Source: Bolinopsis microptera
Taxonomy: Eukaryota; Ctenophora; Tentaculata; Lobata; Bolinopsidae
Direction of reading: 5' to 3'
Length of the DNA stretch: 64,000 nucleotides
NCBI RefSeq assembly: GCF_026151205.1
Contig: NC_087077.1
Coordinates: forward strand, 6,410,483 to 6,474,482
In this document: positions 63,437 through 64,000 of the stretch, in pieces
Numbering within the stretch: position 1 is the stretch's first letter
Layout: each line of letters starts with the position of its first letter
Made by a program: the position numbers and the translations under genes
The notes under the pieces: generated by a model
What the model was told of the DNA's origin: nothing
Databases searched by the model: none
Seen by the model: the letters and a program-made list of their open reading frames with translations, nothing else

Positions 63437-63850
63437 TAAGGGGGAGGGGTCTTTATGAAATTTCTCTCGAAATTGGTTTTAGTTGTTTCTGATAGTAAGT
63501 AAGTTCTGATAGAGGGGAGTGGTATCTATCAGCTGCTTTTGGTCCTATGGAAAAATATTGTTCCAAAGCCGAAGTTATTTCCAGTCAAAGGTCAGCACTC
63601 GTGTGTAAATGTATTGCGCGAGCAATACAATTAAGAGTCTAAAAATCTATCTTCTCCTACATTTTTTGAGCTATCACCTTGAAACTTTCAAGATCAGTAA
63701 TTCTAAGGACCATTTAGAAGATTCTGTTTGACCAGAATTTTAAGATAGGCCTAAGGAAACATTTCATTCGATTTTGAAAATCTTGAATCTTGTTTTTTGA
63801 CGATTTTTCCAGGTCCAAGAGTTTCAAAATCGAATACAAAATTGTCTAAG
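63437..63850. mobile_element. TTAA foldback MITE, copy 3
   Basis: Begins ATAAGGGGGAGGGGTCTTTA, with TGAAATTTCTCTCGAAATTG, GGTCAAAGGTCAGCACTCGT, CGATTTTGAAAATCTTGAAT and TTTTTTGACGATTTTTCCAG as in 38369-38852. The right terminal repeat is missing or too diverged to see. Confidence 0.75.
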
Positions 63851-64000
63851 GCTTATCTTAAAATATCCACCACCATCTATATTATATTTAAAAGTTGACG
63901 AAATCCCCCCTGGTAACAGGGACAAAAAACACTGAAAACTGACCAAAAAACCTGGCACCATCAAATCTTACCTCTAGACAGTGGCGTAACAACCGCCCCT
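63851..64000. other. Window end, no feature
   Basis: Unique-looking DNA; no ORF recognised. Confidence 0.4.

Overview
This is nuclear DNA from an animal, most likely an invertebrate; I cannot name the taxon. It is AT-rich, its protein genes have many small exons with GT-AG introns, it holds a tract of the metazoan telomere repeat TTAGGG, and it is packed with non-LTR retrotransposons, a Penelope-like element, short inverted-repeat elements and minisatellites.

Layout. 1-1014: 3' part of an intronless cytosolic Hsp70 gene. 2.2-14.8 kb: retrotransposon cluster. It holds a PHD-finger/RT/restriction-like-endonuclease element (+), the 3' remnant of a second such element (-), and a CR1-like element (+) whose ORF1 is split by a 5'-truncated element inserted on the minus strand. 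14.8-23.8 kb: mostly non-coding, with a perfect 102-bp palindrome, poly-G tracts and an RT remnant (-). 17.2/23.8-46.9 kb: a septin gene (+) of the SEPT3/9/12 type. I could join eleven coding exons in frame (23838-46852, 569 aa), with two further candidate first exons. Its introns hold several kilobases of microsatellite, an unknown ORF, a mariner-like fragment, a TTAA-flanked foldback element and a Penelope-like element. 48.7-50.0 kb: a two-exon gene (-) for a small four-helix membrane protein. 51.9-53.1 kb: four linked exons (-) of an unrecognised cysteine-containing protein. 54.5-63.1 kb: a seven-exon LAMP-family lysosomal membrane glycoprotein gene (-, 253 aa). Its introns hold an RTE-like retrotransposon, an interstitial telomere tract, minisatellites and a decayed GPCR pseudogene.

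Main points of interest. The septin carries a calmodulin-like EF-hand pair (second loop degenerate) just before its GTPase domain, and one exon spans the join. A NAGNAG acceptor decides whether the second EF loop has its canonical length. Several minisatellites are tandem copies of exon-intron junctions and so multiply 5' splice sites beside real exons. A 47-bp repeat carrying CArG boxes occurs nine times in a septin intron. A short 3' tail is shared by an autonomous retroelement and short copies, one of which forms a 285-bp palindrome.

The host genes encode unrelated products (cytosolic chaperone, cytoskeletal GTPase, lysosomal membrane protein) and form no pathway. All exon joins were made by eye from splice signals and reading phase.
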